From: Salinibacterium sp. dk2585
Lineage (GTDB): Bacteria; Actinomycetota; Actinomycetes; Actinomycetales; Microbacteriaceae
Length of the DNA stretch: 64,000 nt
Reading direction: 5' to 3'
Assembly (NCBI RefSeq): GCF_008001035.1
Contig: NZ_CP042856.1
Location: forward strand, 1,922,001-1,986,000
Shown here: positions 63,332-64,000 of the stretch, piece by piece
Numbering within the stretch: position 1 is the first letter of the stretch
How the letters are laid out: each line of letters starts with the position of its first letter
Program-made: the position numbers and the translations under genes
Notes under the pieces: generated by a model
What the model was told of the DNA's origin: nothing
Databases searched by the model: none
What the model saw: only the letters and a program-made list of their open reading frames with translations

Positions 63332-64000
63332 CTAGGCCGCAGCGAGGCTGTTGCGAACGACGAGCTCCAGTTCGCCCTCGCGGCCGGGCTCGAGCGGGAA
63401 CCCGACAGACGCCGACCACTCACAGAGCTCGTCGAGCGTGCGGATCTCGGGTTGGTCGTCGAGAAATGCCCTTACGAACTCGCCCTTGCCCTTCTTGTTG
63501 AAGTGATTGAGCGCGCGCCGACGTCCATCCGCGTCATCCGCCACCACCCGCACGAAACGAGCATCGGCCCGCCGCGGGATCGGCCCGAGCGCCGCATAGG
63601 CTTCGGAGCGCAGGTCGAGGATGATTCCCTCGCGCTGCGAAAGTGATTCGCCGATTGCCTTGACCCACACCCGTTTGAGCGAGATTCCGGGCAGCTTGGA
63701 GTCGTGCGAAAGCCGGTACGCCGGGATGGGGTCGCCCGCTCCCACGAGACCGAACAGGGCGGAGTGGATCGCAATCGTGGCAGAGGCAAACTCGCGCTGC
63801 TGCTGGTCGAGCGAGGGCGCGTCGAGGGCGTCGAAGAGCACCCCGGTGAACCGATCGATCGCGGGGATGGTCGCAGAGCTTCGCAGCTCACGATTCCGCT
63901 CGATCTCGCCACGGAGCCCGGGGCCCACCTTGAGCGCGAGAGCCATTGCATCGAGGTCGCGCGCGAGCTCGCCGAGGGCATCGAGCACGGTCTCGCGCGG
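63332..64000 (-). CDS. yaaA: YaaA-family protein (partial): peroxide stress / DNA-binding
   Basis: The visible part is the C-terminal ~222 residues; the frame continues past the window end (PRETVLDAL at the edge), so the start and the N-terminal LLPPSE-type motif are missing. Family blocks: VPGLRG-like VGPGLRGEIE, TGVLFDALD, SALFGLVGAGDPIPAYRLS and the end HFNKKGKGEFVRAFLD. YaaA (UPF0246) lowers free iron during peroxide stress in E. coli. Convergent with the GH2 gene, 10 bp between stops. Confidence 0.9.
   Translation of the reverse strand, partial: PRETVLDALGELARDLDAMALALKVGPGLRGEIERNRELRSSATIPAIDRFTGVLFDALDAPSLDQQQREFASATIAIHSALFGLVGAGDPIPAYRLSHDSKLPGISLKRVWVKAIGESLSQREGIILDLRSEAYAALGPIPRRADARFVRVVADDADGRRRALNHFNKKGKGEFVRAFLDDQPEIRTLDELCEWSASVGFPLEPGREGELELVVRNSLAAA

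Noticed and set aside
1-64000. tRNA, rRNA or riboswitch genes
   Set aside because: No cloverleaf-type sequence, rRNA segment or recognisable riboswitch core was noticed; a covariance-model scan was not possible.

Overview
The window is high-GC DNA with GTG starts, tightly packed operons with ATGA/GTGA overlaps, and several actinobacterial hallmarks: a fused oleBC gene, PknB-type kinases with PP2C and FHA partners, an EccC-like FtsK ATPase, and a sugar ABC importer lacking its own ATPase. Gene content and the giant Ig/FN3 surface-protein locus fit a Microbacteriaceae-like actinobacterium; this taxonomic placement is inferred and was not tested. No tRNA, rRNA, CRISPR array, transposase or prophage was seen, and no gene-free stretch exceeds about 270 bp.

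Layout. 1-9.5 kb: a translation-factor block read leftwards (nusA, ylxR, infB, rbfA, truB, two membrane genes, ribF), interrupted between rbfA and truB by mutY, glsA and panE. 9.5-13.7 kb: an AGCS amino-acid/cation symporter, a small membrane gene bracketed by two REP-like palindromes, and proS. 13.7-18.5 kb: an oleA-oleBC-oleD operon for head-to-head long-chain olefin (beta-lactone) synthesis, ending in a 21-bp tandem array. 18.5-24.2 kb: MEP-pathway genes ispG and dxr with a site-2-protease gene, split by an oppositely oriented kinase-lipoprotein pair. 24.2-27.3 kb: FKBP lipoprotein, OsmC-like protein, acyl-CoA ligase.

27.3-45.4 kb is the most unusual part. Nine leftward genes encode a secreted-domain kinase, a ~1957-residue membrane-anchored Ig/FN3 protein, a MoxR ATPase, a DUF58 protein, a transglutaminase-fold membrane protein that has lost its catalytic Cys and His, a zinc-ribbon/FHA protein and an EccC-like ATPase, preceded by a PP2C phosphatase and a second FHA protein. 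Most neighbours overlap by 4 bp. I read this as one phospho-regulated envelope system that assembles or exports the giant protein; its function is not known. A divergent membrane protein with an HEMLH motif follows.

46.6-55.2 kb: a protocatechuate (beta-ketoadipate) operon pcaHGBDC continuing into a four-gene ABC importer and a PcaR-type IclR regulator, with two different palindromic operator candidates. 55.2-63.3 kb: a second IclR regulator, a carbohydrate ABC importer without ATPase, a GH43 lipoprotein, and a divergent LacI regulator followed by a GH2 enzyme. Matching CAGCGCTG palindromes lie in front of both the importer and the GH2 gene, indicating one LacI regulon. The window ends inside a yaaA-family gene.
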